Positions 1-9,107 are shown, numbered from the stretch's first letter. The stretch: 64,000 bases of DNA from Curtobacterium salicis (GCF_011759505.1 NZ_JAAOYO010000001.1:124001-188000), one strand, 5' to 3'. Translations and numbers: made by a program. Notes: generated from the sequence alone by a model not told the origin.

Positions 1-626
1 TCACCGTGATGGACACGTCCTACGCGGAGGAAGCGGGCATCAAGTCCGCCACCTTCGAGGTCGACGGCCCCCACGCGTTCGGCACCCTGTCGGTCGAGGC
101 CGGCACGCACCGACTCGTCCGCATGTCGCCGTTCGGTGCCGCGGGCAAGCGCCAGACGTCCTTCGCCGCGGTCGAGGTCATCCCGCTCATGCCGGAGACC
201 ATGGTCATCGACATCCCGGAGAACGACATCCGCGTCGACGTCTTCCGGTCCTCCGGCCCCGGCGGACAGTCCGTCAACACGACCGACTCCGCGGTCCGCC
301 TGACCCACCTGCCGACCGGCACCGTCGTCTCGATGCAGAACGAGAAGTCGCAGATCCAGAACCGCGCCGCCGCCATGCGTGTGCTGCAGTCGCGCCTCCT
401 GCTCCTCAAGAAGGAAGAGGAGAACGCGAAGAAGAAGGAACTGGCCGGCACGATCACGGCGAGCTGGGGCGACCAGATCCGCAACTACGTGCTGGCGCCG
501 TACCAGATGGTCAAGGACCTGCGCACCGAGTACGAGGTCAACAACCCGTCGGCGGTCTTCGACGGGGACCTCGACGGCTTCATCAACGCCGGCATCCGCT
601 GGCGCAAGCGTCCCGACCAGGACTGA
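1..626 (+). CDS. prfB: Peptide chain release factor 2 (RF2), 3' part
   Basis: C-terminal part of a class I release factor; the 5' end lies outside the window, and the reading frame is open from base 3. Release factor 2 recognises UGA/UAA stop codons and triggers peptidyl-tRNA hydrolysis in the ribosomal peptidyl transferase centre. The catalytic GGQ motif (context [10 protein letters not shown]) is at bases 261-269, followed by the conserved release-factor tail. It precedes ftsE, ftsX, smpB and ssrA, the usual actinobacterial order, which supports prfB over prfA. No terminator is evident before ftsE. Confidence 0.96.
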   Translation, partial: TVMDTSYAEEAGIKSATFEVDGPHAFGTLSVEAGTHRLVRMSPFGAAGKRQTSFAAVEVIPLMPETMVIDIPENDIRVDVFRSSGPGGQSVNTTDSAVRLTHLPTGTVVSMQNEKSQIQNRAAAMRVLQSRLLLLKKEEENAKKKELAGTITASWGDQIRNYVLAPYQMVKDLRTEYEVNNPSAVFDGDLDGFINAGIRWRKRPDQD

Positions 627-706
627 GTGCCGGACCCGGTGCCGATCTGGGTGGTCCCGCAGGTTCCTGAGCCGCGCGCCTGGAGCAGGATCACCGGTTC
701 GCGACC

Positions 707-712
707 TACCCT
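707..712 (+). promoter_or_regulatory. Candidate -10 box for ftsE
   Basis: TACCCT lies 9 nt upstream of the ftsE ATG in a region with no clear Shine-Dalgarno sequence, so ftsEX may be transcribed from its own promoter with almost no leader. No convincing -35 hexamer is seen 16-18 nt upstream, so this rests on spacing only. Confidence 0.35.
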
Positions 713-721
713 GATCCGGTC

Positions 722-1477
722 ATGATCAAATTCGACCAGGTCACCAAGGTGTACTCGGGCAACCCGAGTCCCGCTCTCGACAACGTCACCCTCGAGATCC
801 TCAAGGGTGAGTTCGTCTTCCTCGTCGGTGCGTCCGGCTCCGGGAAGTCGAGCTTCCTCCGGCTCGTCCTCAAGGAGGAGAAGCCCTCCCGCGGGCAGAT
901 CCACGTCCTCGGGCAGCGCCTCGGCGCACTCTCGTCCCGCAAGGTCCCGTACTTCCGCCGCAACCTCGGCGTCGTGTTCCAGGACTTCCGACTGCTGCCG
1001 AACAAGAACGTCTTCGACAACGTCGCGTTCTCGCTGCAGGTGATCGGCAAGAGCAAGGGCTTCATCAGCGAGTCCGTCACCGACGTGCTCAAGCTCGTCG
1101 GGCTCTCCGGCAAGGCGACGCGGATGCCGCACGAGCTCTCCGGTGGTGAGCAGCAGCGCGTCGCGATCGCCCGAGCCGTCGTCAACAAGCCAGCGGTCCT
1201 GCTGGCCGACGAGCCGACCGGCAACCTCGACCCGACGACCTCGGCGGGCATCATGGCGCTCCTCGAACGCATCAACCAGGGAGGCACGACGATCCTGATG
1301 GCGACGCACGACGCGAGCATCGTGAACCAGATGCAGCGCCGGGTCATCGAGCTCTCCGGCGGCACGGTCCTCCGTGACGAGCAGGCCGGCGGCTACCAGA
1401 CCCAGGCCCTGCCGATCCAGCGCGGCGGCGTTTCGAACACGACCGGCATCCAGACCATCCCGGGGCTCATCCGATGA
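722..1477 (+). CDS. ftsE: Cell-division ABC transporter ATPase FtsE
   Basis: ATP-binding subunit of the FtsEX complex, which sits at the septal membrane and activates cell-wall hydrolases during division. Walker A (GASGSGKSS) is at about residues 36-44, the ABC signature LSGGEQQR near 139 and Walker B with DEPTGNLD near 160-170. At 251 aa it is somewhat longer than the usual ~225-230; the surplus is a Gly/Gln-rich tail of about 25 residues. Its stop overlaps the ftsX start by 4 nt (ATGA), giving translational coupling. Confidence 0.96.
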   Translation: MIKFDQVTKVYSGNPSPALDNVTLEILKGEFVFLVGASGSGKSSFLRLVLKEEKPSRGQIHVLGQRLGALSSRKVPYFRRNLGVVFQDFRLLPNKNVFDNVAFSLQVIGKSKGFISESVTDVLKLVGLSGKATRMPHELSGGEQQRVAIARAVVNKPAVLLADEPTGNLDPTTSAGIMALLERINQGGTTILMATHDASIVNQMQRRVIELSGGTVLRDEQAGGYQTQALPIQRGGVSNTTGIQTIPGLIR

Positions 1478-2388
1478 GGCTCGGACTCGTCATGGCCGAG
1501 GTCGGTTCCGGCCTCCGTCGCAACGCCTCGATGGTGGTCTCCGTCGTCCTGGTGACCTTCATCTCGCTGACCTTCGTCGGCACCGCGATCCTGCTGCAGA
1601 TGCAGATCAACCAGATGAAGGGGTACTGGTACGACCGGGCGCAGGTCGCCGTCTACCTGTGCACCGACACCGACACCACGGGCAACTGCACCGGGGCGAA
1701 GGCGACGGACGACCAGCGCGCCCAGATCAAGCAGCAGCTCGAGTCGTCCACGCTGAAGCCGTACATCGAGAAGGCGTACTTCGAGGACCAGCAGGACGCC
1801 TACACGCGGTTCAAGCAGCAGTTCAAGGACTCGCCCGCCACGGAGTTCGTGAAGCCCGAGTACCTCAACGAGACCTTCTGGGTGAACCTGAAGAACCCCT
1901 CGCAGGCCGACGTCCTCGTCGAGAGCCTGTCGAAGGTCGCCGGCGTGCAGAGCGTCGTCGACCAGCGCGGGTACCTGCAGCCGATCTTCAACCTGTTGAA
2001 CGCCTCGTCGTACACGGCGATCGGCATCGCGGCGCTGATGCTCGTCGCGGCGGTGCTCCTCATCGCCACCACGATCCGGTTGTCGGCGTTCTCGAGACGA
2101 CGGGAGCTCGGCATCATGCGGTTGGTGGGAGCCTCGAACCGGTTCATCCAGACACCCTTCGTGCTCGAGGGGGTGATCGCCGCCGCGGTCGGGGCCGTCC
2201 TGGCCGGCGGAGCGATCACGGCCGTGGTCTGGTTCTTCGTCCGCAACTACCTGACGAAGCGGTTCTCGGGCACCGCGTTCATCGGCATGGACGACGCGGC
2301 GATCGTCGTCCCGGCGGTCATCGTCATCGGTGTCGTCCTGGCGGCCATCTCCGCCTCCATCGCGATCCGGCGGTACCTCAAGGTCTGA
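1474..2388 (+). CDS. ftsX: Cell-division protein FtsX
   Basis: Permease-like partner of FtsE. The 304-aa protein has one N-terminal membrane segment (about residues 20-42), an extracellular loop of about 130 residues, and three C-terminal membrane segments, the FtsX/MacB-type topology. The [13 protein letters not shown] stretch between membrane helices is the typical cytoplasmic coupling region. The loop has a Cys pair ([10 protein letters not shown]). In FtsX family proteins this loop contacts peptidoglycan hydrolases such as RipC in mycobacteria. It is followed by a strong hairpin. Confidence 0.95.
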   Translation: MRLGLVMAEVGSGLRRNASMVVSVVLVTFISLTFVGTAILLQMQINQMKGYWYDRAQVAVYLCTDTDTTGNCTGAKATDDQRAQIKQQLESSTLKPYIEKAYFEDQQDAYTRFKQQFKDSPATEFVKPEYLNETFWVNLKNPSQADVLVESLSKVAGVQSVVDQRGYLQPIFNLLNASSYTAIGIAALMLVAAVLLIATTIRLSAFSRRRELGIMRLVGASNRFIQTPFVLEGVIAAAVGAVLAGGAITAVVWFFVRNYLTKRFSGTAFIGMDDAAIVVPAVIVIGVVLAAISASIAIRRYLKV

Positions 2389-2409
2389 GCGCGACCGCAG
2401 GTCGTTCCT

Positions 2410-2468
2410 CCGGGAGGCCCGCACGCCGAGAACCGGGGCCGTCCCGGGAAGGTGTGCGGGCCTCCCGG
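2410..2468 (+). terminator. Hairpin after ftsX
   Basis: Two 18-nt arms (2410-2427 and 2451-2468), complementary except for one G-U pair, flank a 23-nt loop 21 nt after the ftsX stop. No T-tract follows. It likely ends the ftsEX transcript. The arms contain GGGAGGC/GCCTCCC, the same heptamer found in the 40-bp palindromes elsewhere in the window. Confidence 0.7.
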
Positions 2469-2475
2469 CGTTCGA

Positions 2476-2481
2476 TATGCT
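2476..2481 (+). promoter_or_regulatory. Candidate -10 box for smpB-ssrA
   Basis: TATGCT just after the ftsX hairpin is a plausible -10 for smpB, giving a leader of about 45 nt. The leader holds a small inverted repeat (GCTCGC/GCGAGC, 2488-2505) and a GAAGAGGAG ribosome binding site. No clear -35 is seen. Confidence 0.4.
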
Positions 2482-2530
2482 GGGCGGCTCGCGCGCAAGC
2501 GAGCACACACCGAACGAAGAGGAGCCGGTC

Positions 2531-3007
2531 ATGGCGAAGGAACGCGGGGAGAAGGTCGTCGCGACGAACCGACGTGCGCGCCACGACTACCTCATCGAGG
2601 AGACGTACGAGGCCGGCATGGTCCTCAACGGCACCGAGGTGAAGTCGCTGCGGGAAGGCCGCGCGTCGCTCGTCGACGGGTACGCGTTCGTCGACGCCGG
2701 TGAAGCCTGGCTCGATGCCGTGCACATCCCCGAGTACACCGAGGGCACGTGGAACAACCACGCACCGCGGCGCAAGCGGAAGCTGCTCCTCCACAAGCAG
2801 GAGATCGTGAAGATCTCGCACAAGACGTCACAGGGTGGCTACACCCTCGTGCCGATGAAGATCTACTTCCACGACGGTCGCGCCAAGGTCGAGATCGCCG
2901 TCGCGAAGGGCAAGCGCGAGTTCGACAAACGCCAGGCCCTCCGCGAGAAGACCGACAAGCGCGAGGCCGAACGGGCCATGCGCTCCCGCAACCGTCTCGG
3001 CGAGTAG
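2531..3007 (+). CDS. smpB: SsrA-binding protein SmpB
   Basis: tmRNA-binding protein needed for trans-translation of stalled ribosomes. The 158-aa length is typical. It has the OB-fold core ([17 protein letters not shown], then [16 protein letters not shown] at about residues 36-51) and the basic C-terminal tail ([13 protein letters not shown]...) that enters the ribosomal A site. The ATG at 2531 follows GAAGAGGAG with good spacing. An earlier in-frame start would run back into ftsX and lacks family similarity. Its RNA partner ssrA starts 95 nt downstream. Confidence 0.97.
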   Translation: MAKERGEKVVATNRRARHDYLIEETYEAGMVLNGTEVKSLREGRASLVDGYAFVDAGEAWLDAVHIPEYTEGTWNNHAPRRKRKLLLHKQEIVKISHKTSQGGYTLVPMKIYFHDGRAKVEIAVAKGKREFDKRQALREKTDKREAERAMRSRNRLGE

Positions 3008-3027
3008 CGGACGGACCTGTTCTCCGG

Positions 3028-3033
3028 TAGACT
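3028..3033 (+). promoter_or_regulatory. Candidate -10 box of ssrA
   Basis: TAGACT about 70 nt before the mature tmRNA 5' end. A transcript from here would carry a leader of about 60 nt removed by RNase P, as is usual for tmRNA precursors. Confidence 0.45.
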
Positions 3034-3102
3034 CAACAGTTGCCTGGGAGATCAGGCGCAACAACTCCACAGTGTGACAGCGGCTCGCTGCTCGGCCCGT
3101 AC

Positions 3103-3479
3103 GGGGATGATCGGTTTCGACATCGCCTGTGTGCCGACGGGAAGCGGGCCGAGGACCCACGGTCATCTCGTCAACGATCCGTGGAAAACAACAAGTGCCA
3201 ATTCCAAGCGCACTGACTTCGCTCTCGCTGCGTAAGCAGCCCAGCACATGAAGTCCGTCGGCCAGGTGATCGTCTTCTAACCTGAGTTCCGGCGTCATCC
3301 AGAGGACTTGCTGCATGGTTGCGCCTCAGGGCCGTGCGGGACTTGCACTGAGACTGGGCCTGTCGTCCGAGAAGCCGGTAGCAACGGACGGGGCCGAGCA
3401 GAACGCACATCCGGATACGCCCGTAGAAGACGTCGAATTGCAGCGATGGACGGGGGTTCGATTCCCCCCATCTCCACCA
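3103..3479 (+). ncRNA. ssrA: Transfer-messenger RNA (tmRNA)
   Basis: The tRNA-like ends pair over 7 bp: GGGGATG at 3103-3109 with CATCTCC at 3469-3475, followed by A and an encoded CCA at 3477-3479. A T-arm with GGTTCGATTCC lies at about 3455-3466. The mRNA-like part begins with a GCC resume codon at 3197 and encodes ANSKRTDFALAA, ending in TAA at 3233-3235. This is the actinobacterial type of proteolysis tag, ending ALAA. It lies directly after smpB, its protein partner, and before a strong terminator. Confidence 0.97.
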
Positions 3480-3527
3480 TCGCCGAGCGGCGCAGCTGCT
3501 GTCACACGTGGCCTGAGCGATCAGGAC

Positions 3528-3569
3528 CGAACGCCCCGCCGGTGTCATAGGACACCGACGGGGCGTTCG
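3528..3569 (+). terminator. Terminator after ssrA
   Basis: Inverted repeat with 19-nt arms (3528-3546 and 3551-3569), one mismatch, and a 4-nt ATAG loop. It begins about 50 nt after the tmRNA 3' end and is the obvious stop for ssrA transcription, although it lacks a long T-tract. Confidence 0.8.
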
Positions 3570-3651
3570 TGGTTCCCGCACACCGCAGGACTACGCTCCG
3601 GGGACAGGCGCGGGAAAACGCCCGCGCCACACCCGAGTGGAAGGCCCCCCT

Positions 3652-4455
3652 GTGCAGGAGATCGCGATCCGAGTCCGGCTGCGAGAGCAGGAACGAGTCG
3701 GCCTGGCCGAGTACGAGCGCATCGTCGCGTCGGTCGCCACCGTCGCCGCGGTCGTCGCGTGGCTCCCGACGCCGGACGCCCGACTGGTCGTCCGCGGTCG
3801 CGGCGCGGAACCCGTCCGCCTCGAGACCGTGTCCTACGGATCGACCTTCGAGATGCTCGTCGTGCTCGACCAGCGCAGCGCGGGCGTCGAGCGCGCCGCC
3901 GCTGCCGTGGCCGCGCTCATCGAGTCGGTCCGGCACCAGCACGTCGAGGACGACGTCGCCGGGGTCGCCGGCGAACTCGACCGCCTGGACCGCGCGGCAC
4001 CCCGCGGCCGTTCCGCCGTCGAGCGGTCGCTGCGCACGTTCCTCGAGGGGGCCCGTGCCGACGTGCTGGCCCGGAAGAGCACCACGCGCCTCCGTGCCGC
4101 GCAGGCCCTCGTGCGCCTCGCCGAGGACGCCGCCGAGCTCACCGTGGAGCGGGTCGAGGACGCGCTCGCCTCCGAGCTGACCGAGCAGCCCGTGGACGTG
4201 CTCGCCGACACCGGGTCCGCCGTGGTGGTCGAGCCGGTCGACGGACTCGAGCCGAGCGAGCCCGCCGTGCCGCCCGTGCCCGAGGCGCCCGAGGACCAGG
4301 ACGGCAAGGAGACGAAGAAGTCGAAGAAGCAGGACGACGACAAGAAGCAGGACGACGAGAAAGAGCCGAAGAAGAAGTCCAAGAAGAAGGACGACAAGAA
4401 GAAGAAGTCGTCGAAGAAGCAGGACGACGGCAAGAAGAAGAAGTCCAAGAAGTAG
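3652..4455 (+). CDS. Unrecognised protein with Lys/Asp-rich C-terminal tail
   Basis: I do not recognise the family. The GTG at 3652 is preferred because GGAAGG lies 8 nt upstream; a GTG at 3637 in the same frame has no ribosome binding site. The 267-aa product has an acidic/hydrophobic globular-looking region (residues 1 to about 210) beginning with alternating beta-like residues, VQEIAIRVRLREQERVG. A tail of about 55 residues then consists almost wholly of Lys, Asp and Glu in KKSKK/KKQDD runs. No signal peptide or membrane segment. The tail could bind nucleic acid or an acidic surface; that is a guess. Confidence 0.75.
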   Translation: MQEIAIRVRLREQERVGLAEYERIVASVATVAAVVAWLPTPDARLVVRGRGAEPVRLETVSYGSTFEMLVVLDQRSAGVERAAAAVAALIESVRHQHVEDDVAGVAGELDRLDRAAPRGRSAVERSLRTFLEGARADVLARKSTTRLRAAQALVRLAEDAAELTVERVEDALASELTEQPVDVLADTGSAVVVEPVDGLEPSEPAVPPVPEAPEDQDGKETKKSKKQDDDKKQDDEKEPKKKSKKKDDKKKKSSKKQDDGKKKKSKK

Positions 4456-4550
4456 TCTGAAGGGTTCTACAGGACTGATGTTTCAGTCGTGTGAACAATC
4501 CTTCCGAAGTCGCCGCACAGTGCCAGAGTCGGTCACGACAGGAGCAACCC

Positions 4551-6218
4551 GTGGCAACGACGAGCGCACCGACGCTTCCGGATTCCGGACTCAAGCGGAA
4601 CGTCGGCTTCATCGGACTCATCTGGGCGTCGACCGGCTCGATCATCGGGTCGGGATGGCTGTTCGGGTCGCAGGAGGCCCTGAAGACCGCCGGGCCCGCC
4701 GCGATCATCTCGTGGCTGATCGGCGGCGTCGCGATCCTCGTGCTGGCCCTGGTGCACGCCGAGCTCGGAGGCATGTTCCCCATCGCCGGAGGCACGGCCC
4801 GGTTCCCGCACATCGCGTTCGGTGGCGTCGCCGGGGCTTCGTTCGGCTGGTTCTCCTGGCTGCAGTCGGTCACGGTCGCCCCGATCGAGGTCGAGGCGAT
4901 GATCAAGTACGCGCAGCACTGGCAGTTCGCGCACCCCTGGTTGCACACGACGACGGTGGACGGCGAGACCCAGCAGCTCCTGACCGGAGCGGGCATCGCC
5001 GTCGCGGTGGTGCTCATGGCGGTCGTCACGGTGATCAACCTGCTGAGCGTGAAGATCCTCGCGAACACGAACTCGGCGGCGACCTGGTGGAAGGTCGCGA
5101 TCCCCCTGCTGGTCATCATCGTGCTGGCGTTCAGCGGCTTCCACGGCTCGAACTTCACCGCGGCCGACGGTTTCATGCCCGAGGGTGCGAAGGGCGTCCT
5201 CGCGGCGGTGTCGACATCGGGCATCATCTTCGCGTTCCTCGGCTTCGAGCAGGCGGACCAGCTGGCCGGCGAGGCGAAGAACCCCAAGCGCGACATCCCC
5301 CGCGCCGTCATCGGCTCCGTCCTGATCGGCCTGGTCATCTACCTCCTGCTGCAGGTCGTGTTCCTCGGCGTCCTGCGCTCCGACGCGATCCAGGGCTCGT
5401 GGGCGACGGCGGACTTCACGAAGTACACGGGGCCGTTCGCCGACATCGCGATGGCGGCCGGGCTGACCTGGCTGGCGGTCGTCATCTTCATCGACGCGAT
5501 CATCTCCCCGGCGGGCACCGGGCTCATCTACGTCACGGCGACCTCGCGCATCTCCTACGGCCTCAGCCGGAACGGGTACTTCCCGAAGGCGTTCGAGTGG
5601 ACGACGAAGGCGGGCGTGCCGTGGGTCGGCCTCATCACGGCGTTCGTCGTCGGGTGCGCGTGCTTCGCCCCGTTCCCGTCGTGGCAGGGCCTCGTCAGCC
5701 TCATCACGAGTGCGTCGGTGCTCATGTACGCCGGCGCACCGCTCGCCCTGGGCGCGTTCCGCAAGCGCATCCCCGAGGTCGAGCGCCCCTACCGGATGCC
5801 CGCGGCCGCGGTGCTCTCCCCGCTCGCGTTCGTCGTCGCGAACCTCATCATCCTGTGGACGGGGTGGGACACCGACTGGAAGCTGGGCGTCGCGATCCTC
5901 ATCGGCGCGGTCGTGATCATCGCGAACAACGCCTTCCGCGGGAAGACCAGCGTCCAGCCGCGGTGGGACTGGAAGGCGGCGCAGTGGCTGCTGCCCTACC
6001 TGGTCGGCATGGGGCTCATCGTGTTCCTGAGCGACTTCGGACCGCTCACGCACCCGGTCTTCCCGCTCTGGGTCGACATCGTCGTGGTCGCCGTGTTCTC
6101 GGTCATCGTCTACTACTGGGCGGTGAACTCGGCGTCCCCGCGGGAGGAGATCCTGCGCACGGCCGACGACGTCCGCGAGGTCGAGGAGTCAGCGGTCGTC
6201 GAGCCCGTCCGGCACTGA
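4551..6218 (+). CDS. APC-superfamily amino acid permease
   Basis: Integral membrane transporter, 555 aa, with about 12-14 hydrophobic segments. The N-terminal helix NVGFIGLIWASTGSIIGSG carries the G-S-I-I-G-S-G substrate-binding signature of amino acid/polyamine/organocation permeases. The GTG at 4551 is chosen because AGGAG precedes it by 7 nt; an in-frame GTG at 4491 lacks one. The substrate cannot be read from sequence. It converges on the LLM/MetY sulfur operon, which does not prove a link. Upstream, 4473-4488 holds a short inverted repeat (GACTGA/TCAGTC). Confidence 0.9.
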   Translation: MATTSAPTLPDSGLKRNVGFIGLIWASTGSIIGSGWLFGSQEALKTAGPAAIISWLIGGVAILVLALVHAELGGMFPIAGGTARFPHIAFGGVAGASFGWFSWLQSVTVAPIEVEAMIKYAQHWQFAHPWLHTTTVDGETQQLLTGAGIAVAVVLMAVVTVINLLSVKILANTNSAATWWKVAIPLLVIIVLAFSGFHGSNFTAADGFMPEGAKGVLAAVSTSGIIFAFLGFEQADQLAGEAKNPKRDIPRAVIGSVLIGLVIYLLLQVVFLGVLRSDAIQGSWATADFTKYTGPFADIAMAAGLTWLAVVIFIDAIISPAGTGLIYVTATSRISYGLSRNGYFPKAFEWTTKAGVPWVGLITAFVVGCACFAPFPSWQGLVSLITSASVLMYAGAPLALGAFRKRIPEVERPYRMPAAAVLSPLAFVVANLIILWTGWDTDWKLGVAILIGAVVIIANNAFRGKTSVQPRWDWKAAQWLLPYLVGMGLIVFLSDFGPLTHPVFPLWVDIVVVAVFSVIVYYWAVNSASPREEILRTADDVREVEESAVVEPVRH

Positions 6219-6223
6219 CGTGC

Positions 6224-6267
6224 GACGCGGGGACGGACGCGCCCGAGCGCACGTCCGTCTCCGCGTC
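6224..6267. terminator. Convergent terminator between permease and LLM gene
   Basis: 16-bp stem (6224-6239 with 6252-6267, one G-U pair) around a 12-nt loop, placed between two converging genes and overlapping the stop codon of the minus-strand one. It can serve both directions. Confidence 0.7.
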
Positions 6268-7573
6268 AGAAGTCGAACAGGTTCGCCCGCAGTCCGCCCG
6301 CACCGTACTCGCGCCGGAGCAGCCCGCGCTGCCGGAGCACCGGCACCAGGTCGCCGAACATCCGGTACACCTGCGCCGGGTGCAGGTCACCGGAGAAGAT
6401 GATCCCGTCGTTGTCCGCGTCCGCGCCGAGCTCCTCGATGAAGTCCGCGAACTCGCCGGCGGTGCCCACGAACCCGGAGCGATCGGACACCCGACCCTTG
6501 CGGGCCTTCCGGGTCAGGAGCTCCCGGAGCGGTGCGTCCGGCGTGTCGCCGAGCAGCCCGCGGATCGTGCCGGCGGAGACGTGGTCCCCGAAGGTGCCCG
6601 CCGGCACGGGAGCGTCGAGGTCGAGCGCGAGCAGGTCGGTCTCGGAGTCGCTCGACCACGCGATCGCCGCGGTGCGCAGGTCGTCGTCGGAGGGGTGCGT
6701 CGACGCCGAGACGATCCGGTCCGCCTCGTCCGCGGAGACGGTGATCTCGGGCTTGAGCACGAACAGGATGCGCAGGTCCGACGCGGCACGACCGGCGTCG
6801 GCCGCCGCGGCGAGCACCCGGGCGCGGTAGTCCCGCACCGCCGAGGCCGACAACGGCGCCAGCGCGAGCTGCACGTCCGAGTGGGTGCCGGCGAACCCGA
6901 GGCCCCGTCCGGACCCGCCGGGGGAGACCACGACCGGGTCGGCGTCGAGCGGCAGCGCGTTGAGCGGGCCGTCGGCGGTGAAGTAGGTGCCCTCGTGATG
7001 GAACGCGTCGAGCGCGTCACCGTCGGCGAAGCGCCAGTCCGAGCCGTCGCCGACGTACCCGTCCGGCCCCCACGAGTGCCAGAGGCGCCGCACCAGCGTG
7101 ATCCACTCCTCGGCCCGGTCGTACGCCTGGTCGTGGGGCAGCGGCGGCAGGCCGGCGTGCCGGGCGCTGCCGACGTCCGTCACGACGTTGATGCCGAAGC
7201 GCTCCGACGACAGGTGCGCCAGCGTGGCGAACTGCCGTGCGGCGAGGTACGGCGGCGTGATCCCCGCGTTCACGGTCGGTGTGATGCCGATGTGCGAGGT
7301 GGCGGCGAACAGGTACGGCGCGAGCAGGAGCGGGTCGTGCTTCGGGCCGCCGTACGCCTGCCGGATCCGCAGGTCGAGGGTCGAGGGGTTGCCGAGCGAG
7401 ATCGCGTCCTCGGCGATGACCAGGTCCATCCCCGCCTGCTCCAGCGCGCGCACGGACTGCTGGTACAGGTCCGGCTTCGTCCAGTCGTGGCCCCAGTCCC
7501 AGTCGGACCGCCCCCACGCCTGCGGGCCGAAGCCGCGCGAGAAGAAGTACCCGAAGTGCTGCAGGTCGGCCAC
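6266..7573 (-). CDS. LLM-class flavin-dependent monooxygenase (NtaA/SnaA/DszA type)
   Basis: 435-aa luciferase-like monooxygenase of the nitrilotriacetate / pristinamycin IIA / dibenzothiophene-sulfone monooxygenase group, which uses reduced FMN supplied by a separate reductase. Supporting features are the ERFGINVVTDVGSARHAGL stretch (about residues 120-140), the AYDRAEEW motif and the near-440-aa length of this group. The GTG at 7573 lies 2 nt after the stop of the upstream MetY-like gene, with GAGGAG 8 nt before it, so the two are coupled. Pairing with a sulfhydrylase suggests release of sulfur from an organosulfur compound. That role is inferred. Confidence 0.85.
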   Translation of the reverse strand: MADLQHFGYFFSRGFGPQAWGRSDWDWGHDWTKPDLYQQSVRALEQAGMDLVIAEDAISLGNPSTLDLRIRQAYGGPKHDPLLLAPYLFAATSHIGITPTVNAGITPPYLAARQFATLAHLSSERFGINVVTDVGSARHAGLPPLPHDQAYDRAEEWITLVRRLWHSWGPDGYVGDGSDWRFADGDALDAFHHEGTYFTADGPLNALPLDADPVVVSPGGSGRGLGFAGTHSDVQLALAPLSASAVRDYRARVLAAAADAGRAASDLRILFVLKPEITVSADEADRIVSASTHPSDDDLRTAAIAWSSDSETDLLALDLDAPVPAGTFGDHVSAGTIRGLLGDTPDAPLRELLTRKARKGRVSDRSGFVGTAGEFADFIEELGADADNDGIIFSGDLHPAQVYRMFGDLVPVLRQRGLLRREYGAGGLRANLFDF

Positions 7574-7575
7574 CG

Positions 7576-8967
7576 TCAGAGCTCCTCGGCGATCACGTGC
7601 GGCGCCGGGGCCGCGGGTGCCGGGGCGGCGACGTCCGCGGCGGGGGCGAGTCGTGCCTCCCGACCGGCGGTGGCGTGGGTGCGGACGGCGGCGAGTCCGC
7701 GGCCGAGGTCGCGGAGCAGGTCTGCGACGTCCTCGATGCCGACGGACAGCCGGATCAGCCCGTCGCCGATGCCCTGTTCGGCACGTTCCTCCGGTGTCCG
7801 TCCGGCGTGCGTCGTCGTGGCCGGGTGCAGGATCAGCGACCGCACGTCGCCCAGGTGGGTCATCCGGCTGAACAGCTGCACCGCGTCGATGAAGGCGCGG
7901 GCGGCCGGCTCGCCACCGGCGAGCGTGAAGGCGAACACGGAGCCGGCTCCCCGGGGCAGGTACCGCTCCGCCAGGTCGTGGTACGGACTGGAGGCCAGGC
8001 CCGCGTGGTCGACGCTCGTCACCTCCGGCTGCTGGTCCAGCCACTCGGCGATCGCCAGCGCGTTCGCGCTGTGCCGCTCGATCCGCAGGCTCAGCGTCTC
8101 GATGCCCTGTCGGAGCAGGAAGGCGTTGAAGGGTGAGGGCGTCGGGCCGATCCGGGAGCTGATGACGTCGCGCGCGTAGGCGACGAAGGCACGGTTGCCG
8201 TACCGGTCGACGTGGCTCTGGCCGCCGAGGGAACGCTCCGGGGTGGTCAGGTGGGTCCAGCGCTCGGGGGAGGCGGACCAGTCGAACGTCCCGCCGTCGA
8301 CGACGACGCCGCCGAGGCCCGAGCCGTGGCCGCTGAGGAACTTCGACGCGGAGTGCACCACGATGTCGGCGCCGTGCTCGATCGGTCGGACGAGGTAGGG
8401 CGTCGCCAGGGTGTTGTCGACGATGAGCGGGACCCCGGCCCGGTGCGCGGTGTCCGCGACGCCGGTGATGTCGAGCACGTCGTTCTTCGGGTTCGGGATC
8501 GTCTCGGCGAAGAACGCCTTCGTGTTCGGGCGGACTGCGGCAGCCCAGGCGTCGAGGTCGCGGGCGTCGCCGACGAAGTCGACCTCGATGCCGAGCCGTC
8601 CGAGGTTCTGGGTGAGGAGCCCCCGGGTGCCCTCGTAGATGCTCCGGGCGCTCACCACGTGGTCGCCGGCCTGCAGCAGCCCGAGGAACGCCACGGTCGC
8701 CGCTGCCTGGCCGCTGCTGACGAGGATCGCCTCGGCGCCGCGCTCGAGCAGGGCGATGCGGCGTTCGACGTCCGCGTTCGTCGGGTTGCCGAGGCGCGTG
8801 TAGGTGTAGCCGTCGTCCGTGCCGGCGAAGCGGTCGCGGGCCTGCTCGAAGTCGTCGAACAGGAACCCGGAGGACATGTGGATCGCCGGCACCCGGGCAC
8901 CGTGGGCGGTGTCGGGCATGAAGCCGCCGTGCACCTGTTCGGTCGCGAAACCGGGTTCGTCCGTCAT
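7576..8967 (-). CDS. O-acetylhomoserine sulfhydrylase-like PLP enzyme (first MetY paralogue)
   Basis: Cys/Met-metabolism PLP enzyme, 463 aa. The PLP lysine lies in HSASKFLSGHGSGLGG, and the C-terminal block GDVRSLILHPATTTHAGRTPEE is typical of MetY/MetC-family enzymes. It likely makes homocysteine or methionine from O-acetylhomoserine and a sulfur nucleophile. The ATG at 8967 is preceded by GGAGGT. A Pro/Ala-rich C-terminal extension of about 30 residues is unusual. It forms a two-gene unit with the LLM monooxygenase. A second MetY paralogue lies next to metX (46965-48296), so this copy is probably specialised for alternative sulfur sources. Confidence 0.88.
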   Translation of the reverse strand: MTDEPGFATEQVHGGFMPDTAHGARVPAIHMSSGFLFDDFEQARDRFAGTDDGYTYTRLGNPTNADVERRIALLERGAEAILVSSGQAAATVAFLGLLQAGDHVVSARSIYEGTRGLLTQNLGRLGIEVDFVGDARDLDAWAAAVRPNTKAFFAETIPNPKNDVLDITGVADTAHRAGVPLIVDNTLATPYLVRPIEHGADIVVHSASKFLSGHGSGLGGVVVDGGTFDWSASPERWTHLTTPERSLGGQSHVDRYGNRAFVAYARDVISSRIGPTPSPFNAFLLRQGIETLSLRIERHSANALAIAEWLDQQPEVTSVDHAGLASSPYHDLAERYLPRGAGSVFAFTLAGGEPAARAFIDAVQLFSRMTHLGDVRSLILHPATTTHAGRTPEERAEQGIGDGLIRLSVGIEDVADLLRDLGRGLAAVRTHATAGREARLAPAADVAAPAPAAPAPHVIAEEL

Positions 8968-9070
8968 GCGTCCACCTCCGTGCCGGGTCGTCCGGTCGCT
9001 CGTCGTGCCGCGATCGGCTGGTCCGTACTCTCGCAGGCCCGGGCTCGTCGTGGCCCGATTGCGGCGTCGC

Positions 9071-9081
9071 GTTACGGGACG
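9071..9081. promoter_or_regulatory. GTTACG-type motif upstream of first MetY-like gene
   Basis: GTTACGGGACG, 104 nt before the start of the MetY-like gene, matches 9 of 11 positions of GTTACGTCACG found upstream of metX and metY. Candidate operator of a sulfur/methionine regulator. Confidence 0.35.
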
Positions 9082-9107
9082 GCAGCCCAGCGTGTCGCGG
9101 TCGCCCG

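Noticed and set aside
3440-3479. Possible tRNA gene ending in CCA
   Set aside because: The T-arm and acceptor belong to the 3' end of tmRNA; its 5' partner is at 3103.
4478-8179. Open frame of 1233 codons on the plus strand
   Set aside because: It runs through the permease in the wrong frame and antisense to the sulfur genes, and is Arg/Pro-rich. It is an artefact of high G+C; the real genes have clear family motifs.
8968-9107. Possible SAM riboswitch before the MetY-like gene
   Set aside because: I looked for SAM-I, SAM-II and SAM-IV core patterns and found none in the 140-nt leader; the upstream regions of metX and metY also lack them.
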